A DNA stretch of 64,000 bases from Holothuria scabra (lineage: Eukaryota > Echinodermata > Holothuroidea > Aspidochirotida > Holothuriidae). The position numbers were made by a program, and so were the translations under genes. Positions within the stretch are counted from its first letter, which is position 1. The number at the start of each line of letters is the position of its first letter. Positions 43,738 to 56,170 of the stretch are shown here, one piece after another. The notes under the pieces are model-generated. The model did not search any database, was not told the origin of the DNA, and worked only from the letters and a program-made list of their open reading frames with translations. The stretch covers positions 10,186,001-10,250,000 of the forward strand of contig CM074184.1 in assembly GCA_037179385.1 (NCBI GenBank). Reading direction: 5' to 3'.

Positions 43738-44577
43738 AGAAAGCCCCCTTTCATTTTGTGATATTTTCAACTCTTCTTTCTCATAAAGTTCGGGGCTCTC
43801 TACAATACAAGCGCCATTTTGGAATTCAATGTTTTAAAAAAGCAAAATTTTTCGCGCGCTTCAGCGTGCAATTCCTAATAAGTCTCATGAATCAGTTTGA
43901 TAAACCTTTTCAAGCTCTGGAAATGAAAAAAAACGAAATTTTCCATTTGTCGATCCCCGTGCAATCATTCTCAGATTTGCCAGTATAGGAAGTGCAGATT
44001 CTTCGATCAGTAATCCCCCAACTTTTCAAATTTTCCTATACAAAAAACCAGAATCCAAACATGTCTGCAATACAAGCTCCATAGCCATAAATATTTGTTT
44101 CTAAAAAGGCAAAAATTTCGGCGGGCTTCGCGCACCGCAAATTGCTTTCCCGATACATTGGTGTTTACAATACAAAGAAAACTCTCAAAATTTGTGTGTC
44201 TGTCCGTTTCCCTTGAAGAAGTCGTTTTACCTCCCTGCTGCTTGGCTACTACTTACTGACTTACAAACCTGAGAAATGCCATTTTCGACTGTCTGAGGGA
44301 TCCGATTTTTCAAAATTTCATCTACGCTCAGCGCCAACTTACGGCGGCGATCCGCTTAAATACTCTTTCGGGCAAGACTTAAGGCAGGAAATCATTTACC
44401 TACCTTATGTGCTCTCATATATAGCTTTCATCAGTTACCTACAACCCTGCCAGTTAAATAGTCTGCCAGCAGGTGGGTTCTTTAGTAACTTGAAGAATTA
44501 AAATGTTTTCAATGTTCCTCAGTTTGCAGGAGGCGTAGGTATACTGGAATTGTTGTCTACAGTAGCATGGCTGAAAA

Positions 44578-46132
44578 CAGTGGCGGAGCTGGGGATTTCG
44601 GTCAGAGGGGGCGAAAATGGTCTGCAGGGGCGCTTTGAAGGAGTAAATACCCTGAGCCTCAGCACGATCGAAGACACGGCTTTTCAGACTTTCCATTTGA
44701 TTTTCCGCAGGCTGGTAGAAGACTTCTTTGTCATTTCTCCTTAGCAAGTTTTTTCTATTAAAACATGTTCAAATTTTCAATCTATCGGCCTCCGCAGAAG
44801 AAAATTAGGGGGGAGGGGAAGGACAAAATTCTTTTAGGGATGAGTTGGCGCGGAGAGCAAGAAAATTTTGGCCCAAAATGCCTCTCAAAACGCTGGAAAT
44901 GGCATATCTCAAGCCTTTTTACCCCATATAAATATGGAAAACACTGAGTCAACTGTTAAGAAATGTTCATGTTAATTTTTCTTCGTCTTTTTCTTTATGT
45001 TTTCTTCGTTTTTTCAGTTTTTTTATTTTCCAGGGGAGGGCAAGTTCCCCCCTTGCCCCTCTCTGCGGACGCCCATGTTTCTATCCCTCTCTTTCTCATT
45101 CCAGTATGAAGGCGGTAGTATTTTGTGTTATTGTCAGGTCTCGATTTAAGATTTTAATGAAATAATGGACTACTTTGTGAAGATAAAGATTAAACCTGCT
45201 AGAGCTAAATAGCAAGCAATCTTACAGGGGAAAACGTTATGGAAATTAATCACCGTTCAGTGTCTTTTTGGCATCTGAAAATCAAGATAAGTACACGAAG
45301 AAACATTATGTGACGTTATTTGCTTCATGTGACCACTCTGAAATAGTCATTATTTAAGTACATTGAAAGAAATAGCCAAGACAAAAGGTCTCCTTGGCTC
45401 TCTAGATACCGAATTCAGATGCAATTTTCTGGCTTTTGAGACCACGAAAGTACAAGAATAAGCATTTTCATGGGATTGGGATTATCGTGCAGTGTCAGAA
45501 ATAGCCATTTATCATGAGAATGGTCACTTGAAGAGAAGCAAAATGGACACTGCTCATTAAAACCCCCAAATCATTTCCACTAGGATAACAGTTTTATTTT
45601 AACCTGAATGTTCTCTTCAAATGATTTTGAAAAATGTTGTGGAAGCTATTTTAGTATCTTTGTAAACTCATTTTATTGTCTATGTTGACAATTATACCCG
45701 AAAACAAGAGGGCAGTTTGTGCTACAATTATTGTTGCGCCCTTTACAACATATTTCATTGGCCGGGAGGGTGAATTTAATATCAGTCGGTGTATTTTGTA
45801 AGCTTATAATCACGCTTGGTGTGGAAGTAATTAACTTAGCACAGCGACAACATTCATTAGTGCGTATAAAGCATGAAGATACGTTTCGGCAAAACCTATC
45901 CCTACATTACAAAAGACTCTTTTCATCAGAATAAAGTGAAGATAGTACAGTTATCGGTGGCTGTTTGAGCATTTTTTTTATCTGGGCCTTAAAACAACGC
46001 TATTAATTTATGTCTTTTGCCAATAATGGTGCAAGAGTAAAGTATATTAAAAATCTAAAAAGGGCGCCAACAGACGATTTTGGTCCGTCAGGGGGGCGAC
46101 CGCCCCCTGACCATATGGCAGCTCCACCACTG
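44578..46132. mobile_element. Non-autonomous hAT element, 1555 bp, perfect 8-bp TSD
   Basis: Begins CAGTGGCGGAGCTGGGG and ends GCAGCTCCACCACTG. Flanked by GCTGAAAA at 44570-44577 and 46133-46140. The CAGTGGCG-AGCT terminus and the 8-bp duplication are diagnostic for hAT. No transposase ORF. Confidence 0.92.
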
Positions 46133-46339
46133 GCTGAAAACACGAAGAATTCTTCCTTTTTTAGTGCCTAGTTTTAGTTGGAAGAAAGATTCATAGCATA
46201 GTTTTGTTTATTATTTTAAAAAGTCATTCTTCCTGGTAGAAAAAGCGAAAAAATTAGCATAAAAAATGTAACTTAAGGTCAATGGAGTAGGGTGAGGTGC
46301 ATAGTCTAAAAATGGCTTCGCCCCCTCCCCCACTTTCAA

Positions 46340-46358
46340 ATTGCTTTCTACGTCACTG
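46340..46358. other. Isolated hAT-type right terminus
   Basis: TTTCTACGTCACTG is the inverse of a CAGTGACGTAGAAA hAT end. No matching left end was found, so the element is broken or the match is chance. The stretch 46359-47372 has no other feature. Confidence 0.35.
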
Positions 46359-48050
46359 TCCGTAACTATTGGATATAAATCTGGACTCATTATGCTAGCT
46401 ATATTGTCATGTGGTAGTGACCTTTCAACACTCTCTTTAATTCGATATCAACTCAATGATTGGGTCCCTTCAAAGAAACTAATGTATTTCTTTCATGAAA
46501 CGGGCATGATAAAACAGCATTGGTTAACTATTGTTAAGAGCTGCTTGGGGTACTTCCAAAAGGTTGAAGTTGCAATAGAAAACTTGCTCTTAAGTCGAAT
46601 ACTTTTGAATATTTATTCCAGACTCGATTTTCCGTCGAGACAAGAGTTGATTTCGGAAGGCAGATAAATTCGATCTGAATAAAAACAGAAGCCTCGGAAT
46701 CTTACGTTTCCGCCACTCCTTTCTTTATTGAGAATTCTCGAATCAAATGCTAGTTAAAATGAAATATAGGATTGATTCTCATTAAGAATGGGAAACCATT
46801 CATAAAAAAAAATTAAAAATAAATACCCAATTGTTACCAAAAATAAATCCTTAAGGGTGGGAATCGGACGGTGCTGAAGATGCACGATATAAACAAAGGC
46901 GTTTGGAAAACTGAATAGGGCGCGATTTTACGAGAAGCTTTCGGGGCTCAAGCCCCCAAATATTCTCAAGTCACCCCACCAAGAAAAATCCTATGTCATG
47001 TATAGCCAACCTCAATTTTGTATTTGCGTATCATTGAAAAAACTGTAAACAAGATCTATTACATACATACATATATACATATTAGCTGCATTCCCTCCCC
47101 ACCTCCAGCCTAATTTTCCTCAGGTTTCAGGTGGTTGAGTCTGATTCGCGAAAATCACCAGTAGGCTATGCCCACTCTTGATTTTTCTCGAGAGCTCAAT
47201 GCCTCATGCGAGATAGTAACATTATCTTAGGCTTATATACAACGTCACTGATGCCACGTACATGTACTATGTTGATTGACTGCATGTATATCGTACAAGA
47301 TTACAAGTGGACAACCACGCTATGTACGGTATAAGATACGGAAACACAGTGTATGCAATGTGTACCGTAGCTTATGCTGCGTTTACACTGCTCCCGGCGG
47401 TCACGGCAGCCACGTTTCAGCCCACAATGGACAAAACGGGATGGACGTGAGGCGACGCAGGGAGACGGGATGGGCAAACGCGACAGGAGATGATTGCCTT
47501 AGACGCCGGGCCAGAATTTTTAAATGTCAAAAAATGTCAATTTTGCCACGGCAGTCACGGTGCACCCCGGAAACGTAGTATATAGGCCCTAGTAAGACGG
47601 GGTGAACGCAACAACACGCGAGAGCACGTAACAGACCGTAACAAAATTTCCAGGACGTCCGTACTGGGACGGGAGACATGTTTTTTCTCCGGCTTCCCAC
47701 AGTCCCTCAAATTTCACGGCGTTCTGCCGCGTCTAATACGCACTTTGTCGCGGTTGTTTCACAGTTTCTGAGCGTCTTATTACGTTTTGCTACATTTTGT
47801 CACGGATACCACGGCAAGGTAGGGTATATGATAAACGTTTCATGGAGTTCAACCACGTTCGCCCGGCGTGCCACGTTTACGTACCCCGTGCGATAGGGCG
47901 CGTTGCGTTGTACTACGGTCCGATACGTTTCAAGCGGTCTGGAAAGGAGACATAAAATACCGGTCCGGCAGAAAAGCTTCATTCGAGCTTGAGCAATTAA
48001 AGACATTGCATCTACTGCATAAGAGAAGCCCAATCTGCAAAGAAGCTATG

Positions 48051-48421
48051 CCACTAAAAAGTCAAGACATATACAGAGGTCCCTCGTGCTGCCTTCTTTT
48101 TCCGCTAACCATTCTGGCACCCACATAGCTCTTGGCCTCCCCATTCGCCTTCTTCCTGCTTGCTGCACTCCGGCCCTTTCTCTCTGTAAGTGCTACTGGC
48201 CATCTTGCTGACGCAAAGACTGGATGCATGGACCCACTAAAAAGTCAAGATGTATACAGAAGTCCCTCGTGCTGCCTTCTTTTTTCTCTCTAACCATTCT
48301 GGCATCTACATAGCTCTTGGCCTCCCCATTCGCCTTCTTCCTACTTGCTGCACTCTGGCCCTTTCTCTCTGTAACTGCTACTGGCCATCTTGCTGACACA
48401 AAGACTGGATGTATGGACCCA
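48051..48421 (+). repeat. ~185-bp tandem duplication inside the TA-flanked element
   Basis: 48051-48235 and 48236-48421 share CTAAAAAGTCAAGA, GTCCCTCGTGCTGCCTTCTT, AGCTCTTGGCCTCCCCATTC and GCTACTGGCCATCTTGCTGA in the same order. They are clearly a recent two-copy tandem. Confidence 0.95.
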
Positions 48422-48757
48422 GCAAACATCCAAAATCTTCTTCACCTTGAGCAACCATATTATTGTCTTGTCGAATTGTTAGATTTTGTTGATTGCTATT
48501 GCTTGACAGACCTACTTTTATACCGTAGGCACAAAAGTGTTCCAAAGCTGCCCGGCAATCACGTTTCATCCATAGAAAGCTTGGCAGAACGTGAAAAACG
48601 TGACAGAACTTGACCAAAACGTGACAAACGAGAGGGAACACAGCAGATCGTGAAGGGCTTTAGGGACCGTACTGGCCTCCTTGGTAGACCGTGGAAAAGA
48701 CCGTAGTGAGCCTTTAAGCTCCCGGGACTCAGCCCCTTCCCTACACCACGGTTCGCC

Positions 48758-48815
48758 ATTGTCACCGCGGTAGATCGTGAGAAAACTTAGCCACCGCGGT
48801 AGATCGTGAGAAAAC
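48758..48815 (+). repeat. 28-bp tandem duplication
   Basis: CACCGCGGTAGATCGTGAGA followed by AAACTTAGC occurs twice back to back. Confidence 0.92.
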
Positions 48816-48999
48816 TTAGCAAGACCTAACAAAACGCGAAAACTGACAAAAAAATGCCTCAAATTCCGCTACGTTTTGGGCAAACGTGGCTGCCGTAGCC
48901 GCCAGCAACACAGCGTAAACGCAGCATAACCAAGCTGCATTCTCACGTTCGACGCCTTTTATACGACATATATACATGTAAATTCGAATGCGACACAAA

Positions 49000-49969
49000 C
49001 AGTGGCGTAGCTTCAGGCGGGGTGAGACAGGAGGGCAATTGGCCCCTGGTTTTGAATAATCAAAGATCCGAAAATTTACCAGCCTATGCGTGACACCAGA
49101 TCCGCAACACTTAGTAACACTGGACAACTGCATTTCGATTTTCCCAACTTTTCCTTCATAGCATTCCGTATTCTCTCCAATAAAAGCATATTTTGAAATA
49201 TTTCATTAAAGAAACAAGATTTTCAGCGTGCTTTGCGCGTCGCATATTGCTACCCTCAATACCTGAATACGGAAATGTTTAAACTTTGAAGAAACGTTCG
49301 TGGGAAACTTTCCCAGCGGATTCTGGAAATGCAAAATCGAAAATATGACAAATGTGACAACCGAATGTTAACTAAAGTACTTGTTTTAATTTTTTTCATT
49401 TTTTATAAATTCCAAATTTTCTCTTGTATGATCTCTTGATTGTTAAATATTATTCTAAAGAACAGCACAGTTTTATATGCATTTTAAATACCTTTAGGTA
49501 GTCTTAATGGGCAGACCTAAGAAAACATGTAACAACAACGATCCTTATAGTCACTGTGCAACCTAGATTTGCTAAAGTGAAGGGCCAATTCTCCAATAAT
49601 CCTCCAACTTTTCAAATGTTCTCACAGAAACCTAAGATCTAAAACTTTGTGCTACATTTTCTGCCCCATGTTTCAAATATTTTTTTTCAGAAGGGCGAAA
49701 GTTTTGGGGCACTTCACCTCCCTATCGGATCATTTGAACGCCTGATTATCATTTGAAACTTGTGAACTGTATAGATCTTCCTGTAGTCTACAACAAGAAA
49801 CGAAGAATCCAACATTTTCAGCAATGCAAACTCTATATTTTGAAATTATTCTTTAAAGTTAGTATCTCGTTTCTAGTTGCATACCTGCTAAATATAGAAA
49901 TGTGCATCGTTTTAAAACGAAATAGGGAAAATATGAGTGCTTCCTTCACCTAATCTAGCTACGACACTG
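49000..49969. mobile_element. Non-autonomous hAT element, 970 bp, near-perfect 8-bp TSD
   Basis: Begins CAGTGGCGTAGCTTC and ends CTAGCTACGACACTG. The flanks GACACAAA (48992-48999) and AACACAAA (49970-49977) differ at one base. The interior contains CAGCGTGCTTTGCGCGTCGC, a word also seen in related form at 44.1 kb. Confidence 0.85.
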
Positions 49970-50867
49970 AACACAAATTTTAGTGTCAAGAGGAAGCGAA
50001 ACACTTTCGGGAGATTTTCCAAAAACTTCAAATCGCCGGACCTACTTGACTTTTCTCATAAGAAGGTCAGATTCTTCAATAAAAAAATCCCAAATCTGTT
50101 ATAAAATAACAATTTTCTCCCATAAAAGCTTCAGATTTTCAATTATATGTTAAAACTTTTCCAATGAATTATTGGAAAAATTTCCAGTTTTGATTGATAC
50201 GCCGCGAATAAAAAGCCAAGCCCACGTCTGTCAATCATCCCGACATACCTACTTAATTTTCTCTTGAAAGACGGGTCGCTTGATAAAAACAAAAACAAAA
50301 TTGAAATTCACCTAAAGAAAATCCAACATTTTCTTTCATTACATTCCAAAATATCTCCAATGAAACTCTTAACTTTCAAATCTCTGTTTAGAAAATATAA
50401 AAAGTTCTCGGAAAAAAATTTCTAGTTTCGTCTGAGTTAGTTAGTTAGTTAGTTAGAATTTTACGGCCCAGTTTCTAACCAATTGATTCAAGTCGAGCCG
50501 GCCACGACCTTTTCCCTGTTTCGTTTTAGAACCGTACGTGCCTACGCAAACGGAAGTCATCCGTGGCCCATGTAACTTTTTTATTTTGCTCCTATGAAGG
50601 GCAGATTCTTCAAGAAACACCACGATTTTTCTAAGTATCCTTACAAAAAACCACATTTCTTACAAGAGTCTCAAGGTTTTTTTTTTTCAAAACAAGCTCC
50701 GGAATTTAAATATTTGTCAGAAAGAAAGCCAAAAATATCGCCATAAATTCTGCCAACTGAGGTCACGACTCACAGGAACACTGCAACGAATTCAGATCTG
50801 ATCCAATTTTGTGGGTTTTTATTAAAATATCCTTAATCCCTTAGTTGGAACTTACTGAGACCCAAAT
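49970..50867. other. Degenerate repeat modules and family gamma copy 3
   Basis: Recurring words (CAGATTCTTCAA, CTCCCATAAAAGCTTCAG, TCTCCAATGAAACTC) suggest decayed 160-300-bp tandem modules related to the interiors of the neighbouring hAT elements. 50434-50530 is family gamma with a (GTTA)5 lead (GAATTTTACGGCCCAGTTTC, TTCAAGTCGAGCCGGCCACG). Confidence 0.5.
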
Positions 50868-51735
50868 TTCATTTCATTTTATTTGTTTTTTCCACTACAA
50901 TGTACAATATTACATAATATAACAGTTACATCGTAACAATATAGAATAGACAGAGTAGCGAAAGGAAGTGAGCTACAAAACCCTTGGGGGCTTAACATTA
51001 AAGGCAGAACACTCCCTTGAAAGAAATAGTGTAAAGTACAAAAACAAAACAACTTAAGGTACTTCAGTCGCTAACAAAAAAGTGCCGAATAAGGGAACAA
51101 ATGTTGGTAACACTAAGTGCAGACGGCACAACAATCCAATACCTAGAACAACAACCCATAGTCCCATACCACACACCCTCTCCCACCCCACCTACACACC
51201 TCCCCCATCCACCTACTAACACCAAACCATACCTCAAAACCCTACATAGGAGCCAAGTCCAATACTACCTAAATGGTAAAAAATAGAAGGAAAGGATTTT
51301 TTTTAATACATTCCGATGAAATAATTTTGTAGGTTCCTCTTAAAACTAAAAATAGACGGTTTGCGCTTCAAAGTAACTGGAATAGAATTCCATAAGGTGG
51401 CTGCACGGTAGTGTAATCCTTTGGTTAAAAAGGTTGATCTACAGCTGGGGATATGCAAGTAATCGGATTGTCTAGTACAGTGTTCATGAATTGCAGAATT
51501 AGGGACGAATAAATCTTTTAGAGAAGGTGGCAATTGATTCCGTTGAGAGCGATAAACAAACTTGGCTATATTCAGTCTAACGAGGTCCGTGAATTTGAGT
51601 AAATTGAGAAACTTAAACAAAAAATTGGTATGATCATAGTAACCCGAAAGAGTAATATGTCTTATAGCTCTCTTTTGAAGAACTTATCAATTTATTTAAA
51701 TACTGATGACTAGCGCCTGACCAGATTATGCAACA

Positions 51736-53120
51736 CTATGACAGATGTGGTATAATTAACGTTTGATACAAAAACCTTAGAACATGCTTTGGTAAAATGT
51801 GTTTTAACTGTGAAAGGACCCCTACCCCCTTTGGTACTTGGTTTGATACATGATTGATATGCTCATTCCATGAAAGCTTGGAATCGATGTAAACCCATAA
51901 GAACTTTACATAGTCAACTCTCTTCAAATAAGAACCATTGATTTTAATACTAAAGTTACTTATATTACTCTTTTCATTGAAAATGATGTAATTAGTTTTA
52001 TCTATATTAAGTGACAGCTTATTAACCGCAAACCAGTTAGTGTACACAGTGAGTTCATTGGTAATAATACGTTGAAGTTTGTTTACATCATTATCACTAA
52101 AGAAAATATTTGTGTCATCAGCAAATAGCACGACAGAAGCATTGGATGAGAGACTACCGATGTCGTTAACATAAATGATAAAAAGGAGTGGACCAAGGAT
52201 GGAACCTTGTGGGACACCGCAGGTAATCATTCGTATGTCAGAGCTGTAACCATTTAGAATCACAAATTGCTGTCTGTTCATTAAATAACTTTTAAACCAG
52301 GACAAAAAAATCCCACGGATACCGCAATAATTTAGCTTATGACAGAAGATATTGTGGTCGATAGTGTCGAACGCTTTGGACAAGTCAAGGAAAATGCCGG
52401 CTGTTGTTAGTTTTTTACTCATTGAATTTCTTAGTTTTTCAACTGCTTCTGAAAGTGCCATTTCTGTGGAAGTTCCAGAGCGGAATCCATACTGATGTTT
52501 GAAAAGAATATTATGTTTATCAAGAAATTTTACAATGCGGTTATAAATGAGATGCTCAAGTAGCTTTGAGAAGCACGGGAGAACAGAGATAGGACGATAA
52601 TTAGAAAAGGTATTTGAGTCACCTTTCTTAAAGACTGGAATTACTTTTGCCATTTTAAGCTGGTCGGGAAATTTGGCGCTAGATAAAGAAACATTAAAAA
52701 TATGAGTAAGAGGCTTGGTTATATACGGAATCGCCTTTTTTACAATAGAGGGACTAATATCATCATGACCAGCTGATTTTCCAGGCTTAAGACATATGTA
52801 TGCTACCTCCACTACTTCATTTTCAGTAATAGGAAGGGCAAAGGCCGAAGAATCCGTGTGGGTACTAGTTTTGTGCAAGAAGTCCGAGAATGATGAAGAA
52901 GAATTAATATTCTGAGCAAGTAAGGGTCCAACATTAACGAAGTAATCATTCAGGCCATTGGCAATATCACCTTGTTCAGTTCGCTTAACATCACGTACAT
53001 AATACTCAGGATAAATCGATCTCTTCTTATTCTTATTGATAACATCATTGATGGAGGACCATGTCTTTTTAAGATCATTCTTGCAGGTAGTGAATCTCTT
53101 AGTATAATAATTTTTCTTAG
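51736..53120 (-). pseudogene. LINE-A reverse transcriptase domain
   Basis: Open from ~53.12 kb to 51736 with TWSSINDVINKNKKRSIYPE upstream of the fingers, then KSAGHDDI, VIPVFKKGD, YRPISVLP; motif A FLDLSKAFDTIDH, motif B CGVPQGSILGPLLF, motif C LFADDTNIFF. Catalytic residues are intact. The frame then breaks, and the C-terminal domain (51303-51620, NQLPPSLKDLF, TLWNSIPVTLK) continues in another frame. Confidence 0.9.
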
Positions 53121-53128
53121 ATACACGA

Positions 53129-53134
53129 ATTACA
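53129..53134 (+). repeat. Target-site duplication ATTACA, left copy
   Basis: Identical to 61761-61766. Removing one copy and the DNA between them rejoins LINE-A in frame. Confidence 0.93.
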
Positions 53135-53641
53135 AGTAGTCAAAGACAGCTTTATAGGGAGTGACCAATCAGAAGCCAGCATGAGGATGACGTCATGGTT
53201 GCCAGGCAACGGTCAAGGTCTTAGGTCATGTGGCATTGACTTTCAGGTCAGGGTCAGGATAAGGTCAAGCTTACGGTTACGATCAAGGTCACGATTATAA
53301 TGTGAATATCATTAAGAAAATATTCTGTAGGCAGAAGTTGGCAGAAGGAGGACTCGAACCCGTGCTTCGGAACCCGTGCATTTGTCACAACATCCTCTAC
53401 AATAGTGCCGGCAAAGCGGCAGTTTGACTATTCTGGGTGTATACTTATTTTATAAAGGCACAAGCCCCGATCGATCGATACAAGACACACAGAAAAGAAA
53501 AGACCACACAAAAGGGCTGTCTGGGTGGAAGACTTTTATTTGCTCGTAGATAAAAATCGATGTCACTGCACAAAAGAAGAAGGGCTGTTTCAATGTGTAC
53601 ATGAACATTCAGTTGTAGGGCCTACAGACGTTATCCCTTGG
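53135..53641. repeat. Left terminal inverted repeat of the 8.6-kb element
   Basis: Inverse partner of 61235-61760. Contains, on the minus strand, a B-box-like GGTTCGAGTCC, GTTGCCTGGCAAC, TGACGTCA, CTGATTGG and TATAAAG. Small indels distinguish the two TIRs. Confidence 0.95.
53150..53210 (-). promoter_or_regulatory. RFX / CRE / CCAAT / TATA module in left TIR
   Basis: Minus strand, reading outward: GTTGCCTGGCAAC (53210-53198), TGACGTCA (53195-53188), CTGATTGG (53172-53165), TATAAAG (53156-53150). Same order and spacing as in the right TIR. Confidence 0.6.
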
Positions 53642-54584
53642 TTGTAGTCACTGTACAGAAGAGTGCATTGCGAGAAACCCAAACAACTTGGTTTAGTACA
53701 CAAAAAGACCAAGGTACATAAGCTGTTTAATAGGAAAAGTGGAATTTATTGTGGTGACATGATTCGTAATCGGAGGAAATAATAACATAAACAACTTAAA
53801 ACTTTTTGAACGAATGAAGACTGTCCGGTATGTGTTTTCCGTGTGAACTACGGGAACGTCCCTGTAATACCAAGAGTATGCAAATAAAAGTTGAGAATAT
53901 CTTTGGATGGTATAAAGATGAAACCTACACTTATAAGTTATTGGAAGAAGACAATTGTCAAGATCATAAAGCAATTGTTTCAGAACAAACTTATGTTCGC
54001 AATAAAGGTGTGTCGGCAACAGTGTTTTTACTATATGTTCTCTGTGATTTTAATGGATTCGTAAGACTGGTAAGTGCTTCTTTCCTTTGTGTTCTTATCA
54101 CAGGATACATTACGTAATAGATCTTGAATGTTATTACTGGCATGGTACAATTGTTGCCATTCAGCAGGGTTTAAGTAGAAATATTTCCTCGTTGAGAATG
54201 ACTTTTTTTTTGGTTTGGTCCGTTGTAGACAAATGTAGGCCTATATCCTGGGACCTATAGGTTTCACGGTCACAGATGTAGTCTTGCTTAACGGTAAGTC
54301 AAGCAAAGGCCGAGAAGGCTTCATAGGTTTGGTCACTTTTGAAAAAGCGTTAGGAGCTAGCTTCGGGTTATAGGTTGAAGTAGGAGCTGCATGGGGATCC
54401 CTTCAATCGGTTTTTGTCAGCTGGTTTCCTGTGAGCTAGGGTTGTAGTAATATAAGTTTCCTTTTGAGTCGATGAAAGTTTGCCATTAAGATGCCATGTT
54501 GTAAGATCGGTGTTGCTTGGACGACTGACAAGTATGAAATGATGATCATGATCCACCGTCATCTGTTAAATCACATCCAAAATT

Positions 54585-54679
54585 GACATTGTTGTGGGCT
54601 GTAAGCGTCGGTTCTACAGATCACAAACACCACAATGGTGGGATCTTTCAGATTCGAGGGTTCGATTCCCTCAGGTGTC
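54585..54679 (+). ncRNA. tRNA-like module, copy 1
   Basis: 95 nt with a perfect T-arm (GAGGG-TTCGATT-CCCTC, pol III B-box GGTTCGATTCC), a hairpin AGATC...GATCT enclosing CACC/GGTG, a hairpin GTGGG...TCTAC, and partial pairing of the ends (GACATTG with AGGTGTC). It does not fold as a standard tRNA, so treat as tRNA-derived or tRNA-mimicking. Confidence 0.45.
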
Positions 54680-55305
54680 CCTTCTTGTGGAGTCAGCTTA
54701 TTAAGCCTATGCAAAATGTCATCACTTAAACATACTGTTTGACTTTTTTCTAGACTTTGTCTAACAATTTATCAAGATTGAAGGCTGATCTTTGCCTAAT
54801 CTTTGTTATCTGTATCATCATTCTGTAAATCGTGTCGTCACGGCAACATTGGTCTTTCTTGTTCCTTCCTCATGTAACGACAAATTTTACTGCTTTCATC
54901 TTAACATTGAATGTAGGCCTAGTGAATACTGAATTTTAGGCTAGTCATCCCAAGGACTTTGATATTGATATTTCTCACTAGGTTACTGTATTAATATTTT
55001 AAATGCTGAACCGATCATTTTATGTCGTTTAGTGTATCATGTTTTGACCATTATTAATGTCTGGATCTGACGTGTGTTACTTAAAATAGTTGTGATGGGG
55101 CTTTGTATTTGTGGAGCTGACGTGTGTTACTAAAAAAGCATGGGACTGACAATATAAAAGATGCTGCATCAAGGGTGCAGAATCATTCCGAGGAGTAATT
55201 TTCAGAAGTAACCAAACGCCTATTTTGTTCGTTTTGTTTTGACGACTGGCAACTATGAAATGACGATCATGACCCACCGTCATCCATTAAATCACATCCA
55301 AAATT

Positions 55306-55400
55306 GACATTATCGTAGGCTGTAAGCGTCGGTCCTACAGATCACAAACACCGCAATGGTAGGATCTTTCAGATTCGAGGGTTCAATTCCCTCAGGTGTC
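55306..55400 (+). ncRNA. tRNA-like module, copy 2
   Basis: Same 95-nt length. Hairpin GTAGG/CCTAC is fully paired where copy 1 has GTGGG/TCTAC. AGATC/GATCT and GAGGG/CCCTC are kept, with T-loop TTCAATT. Confidence 0.45.
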
Positions 55401-56078
55401 CCTACTTGTAGAGTCAGCTTATTAAGCCTGTGCAAAATGTCATCACTTAAACATACTGCTATGGACGTTTTTCTTAACTTTGTCTCGCAATATATCAACA
55501 TTGAAGGCTTAGCTTTGCCGAATTTTTTTCTCTTTTTTGTATTATCATTATGCAACTCGTGTCGTCATGGCAACACTGATCCTATTCTTTTTCCATGTAA
55601 TGAATGCTAATCATTACCTTTAGTAATAACAAGCTGGACTTTTAAAAGGTAGATCTCATGAATGCATAATACTGGGCCAGTCATTTTAAGGATTGCCATA
55701 ATCATTTTCCTCACCAGGTGACTGTGCTAATATTGTACAGTACTTTATGTTATGTAATATTTAGTACCGTGCAGTCGCAGTACGGTAGTATTTTTTTCTT
55801 TTATTACTATTTTTAACTTGAAATGGAAACTGTAATGTGGATTTAGCAAAGGTAATTTTTTCAGTGTTGATCGGTATCGCTTTAGAAGGCAATGTGCACC
55901 TCGATATTTAAACGTCGTGACAGGTAAGTGTTATTTGTTTACTGTTTGAACAGATTTTAGACACATCATATTAATTGCTATTGTAAAGAGTGCAAATATT
56001 GATTTCTCTCTGGGACCATAAAGAACGATCAGAGTGAGTAACTTAGCTTTGAAATGGTAAACATGACCCTCAAACATT

Positions 56079-56170
56079 GACAACGTCGTAAGCTGTAAGC
56101 GCCGGTTCTACATATCACAAACACCATATGGATGGATCTTTGAGATCCGAGGGTTCGAATCTCCCAGCCC
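56079..56170 (+). ncRNA. tRNA-like module, copy 3 (decayed)
   Basis: Keeps GCTGTAAGCGCCGGTTCTAC, CACAAACACC and the B-box GGTTCGAATCTCC, but the T-stem and 3' end are altered. Confidence 0.3.

Larger units (their letters stand above)
47375..48926. mobile_element. TA-flanked DNA element, 1552 bp
   Basis: The ends TGCTGCGTTTACACTG and CAGCGTAAACGCAGCA are inverted. The similarity continues inward through CGGCAGCCACGTTT (left) and AAACGTGGCTGCCG (right). TA on both sides is the presumed target duplication. No transposase. It contains two internal tandem duplications. Confidence 0.8.
50868..53134 (-). mobile_element. LINE-A, 3' half (RT and 3' UTR)
   Basis: CR1/jockey-group LINE on the minus strand, running from the RT N-terminal region (53134) through palm and C-terminal domain (51303) to a 3' UTR and (ATGAA)n-like tail near 50870. 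It ends abruptly at the ATTACA target duplication of the 8.6-kb element. Its 5' half lies at 61767-63620. Confidence 0.92.

Noticed and set aside
53693..54117. Overlapping 95- and 108-aa ORFs on opposite strands
   Set aside because: Neither shows a recognisable domain; AT-rich chance openness is more likely.
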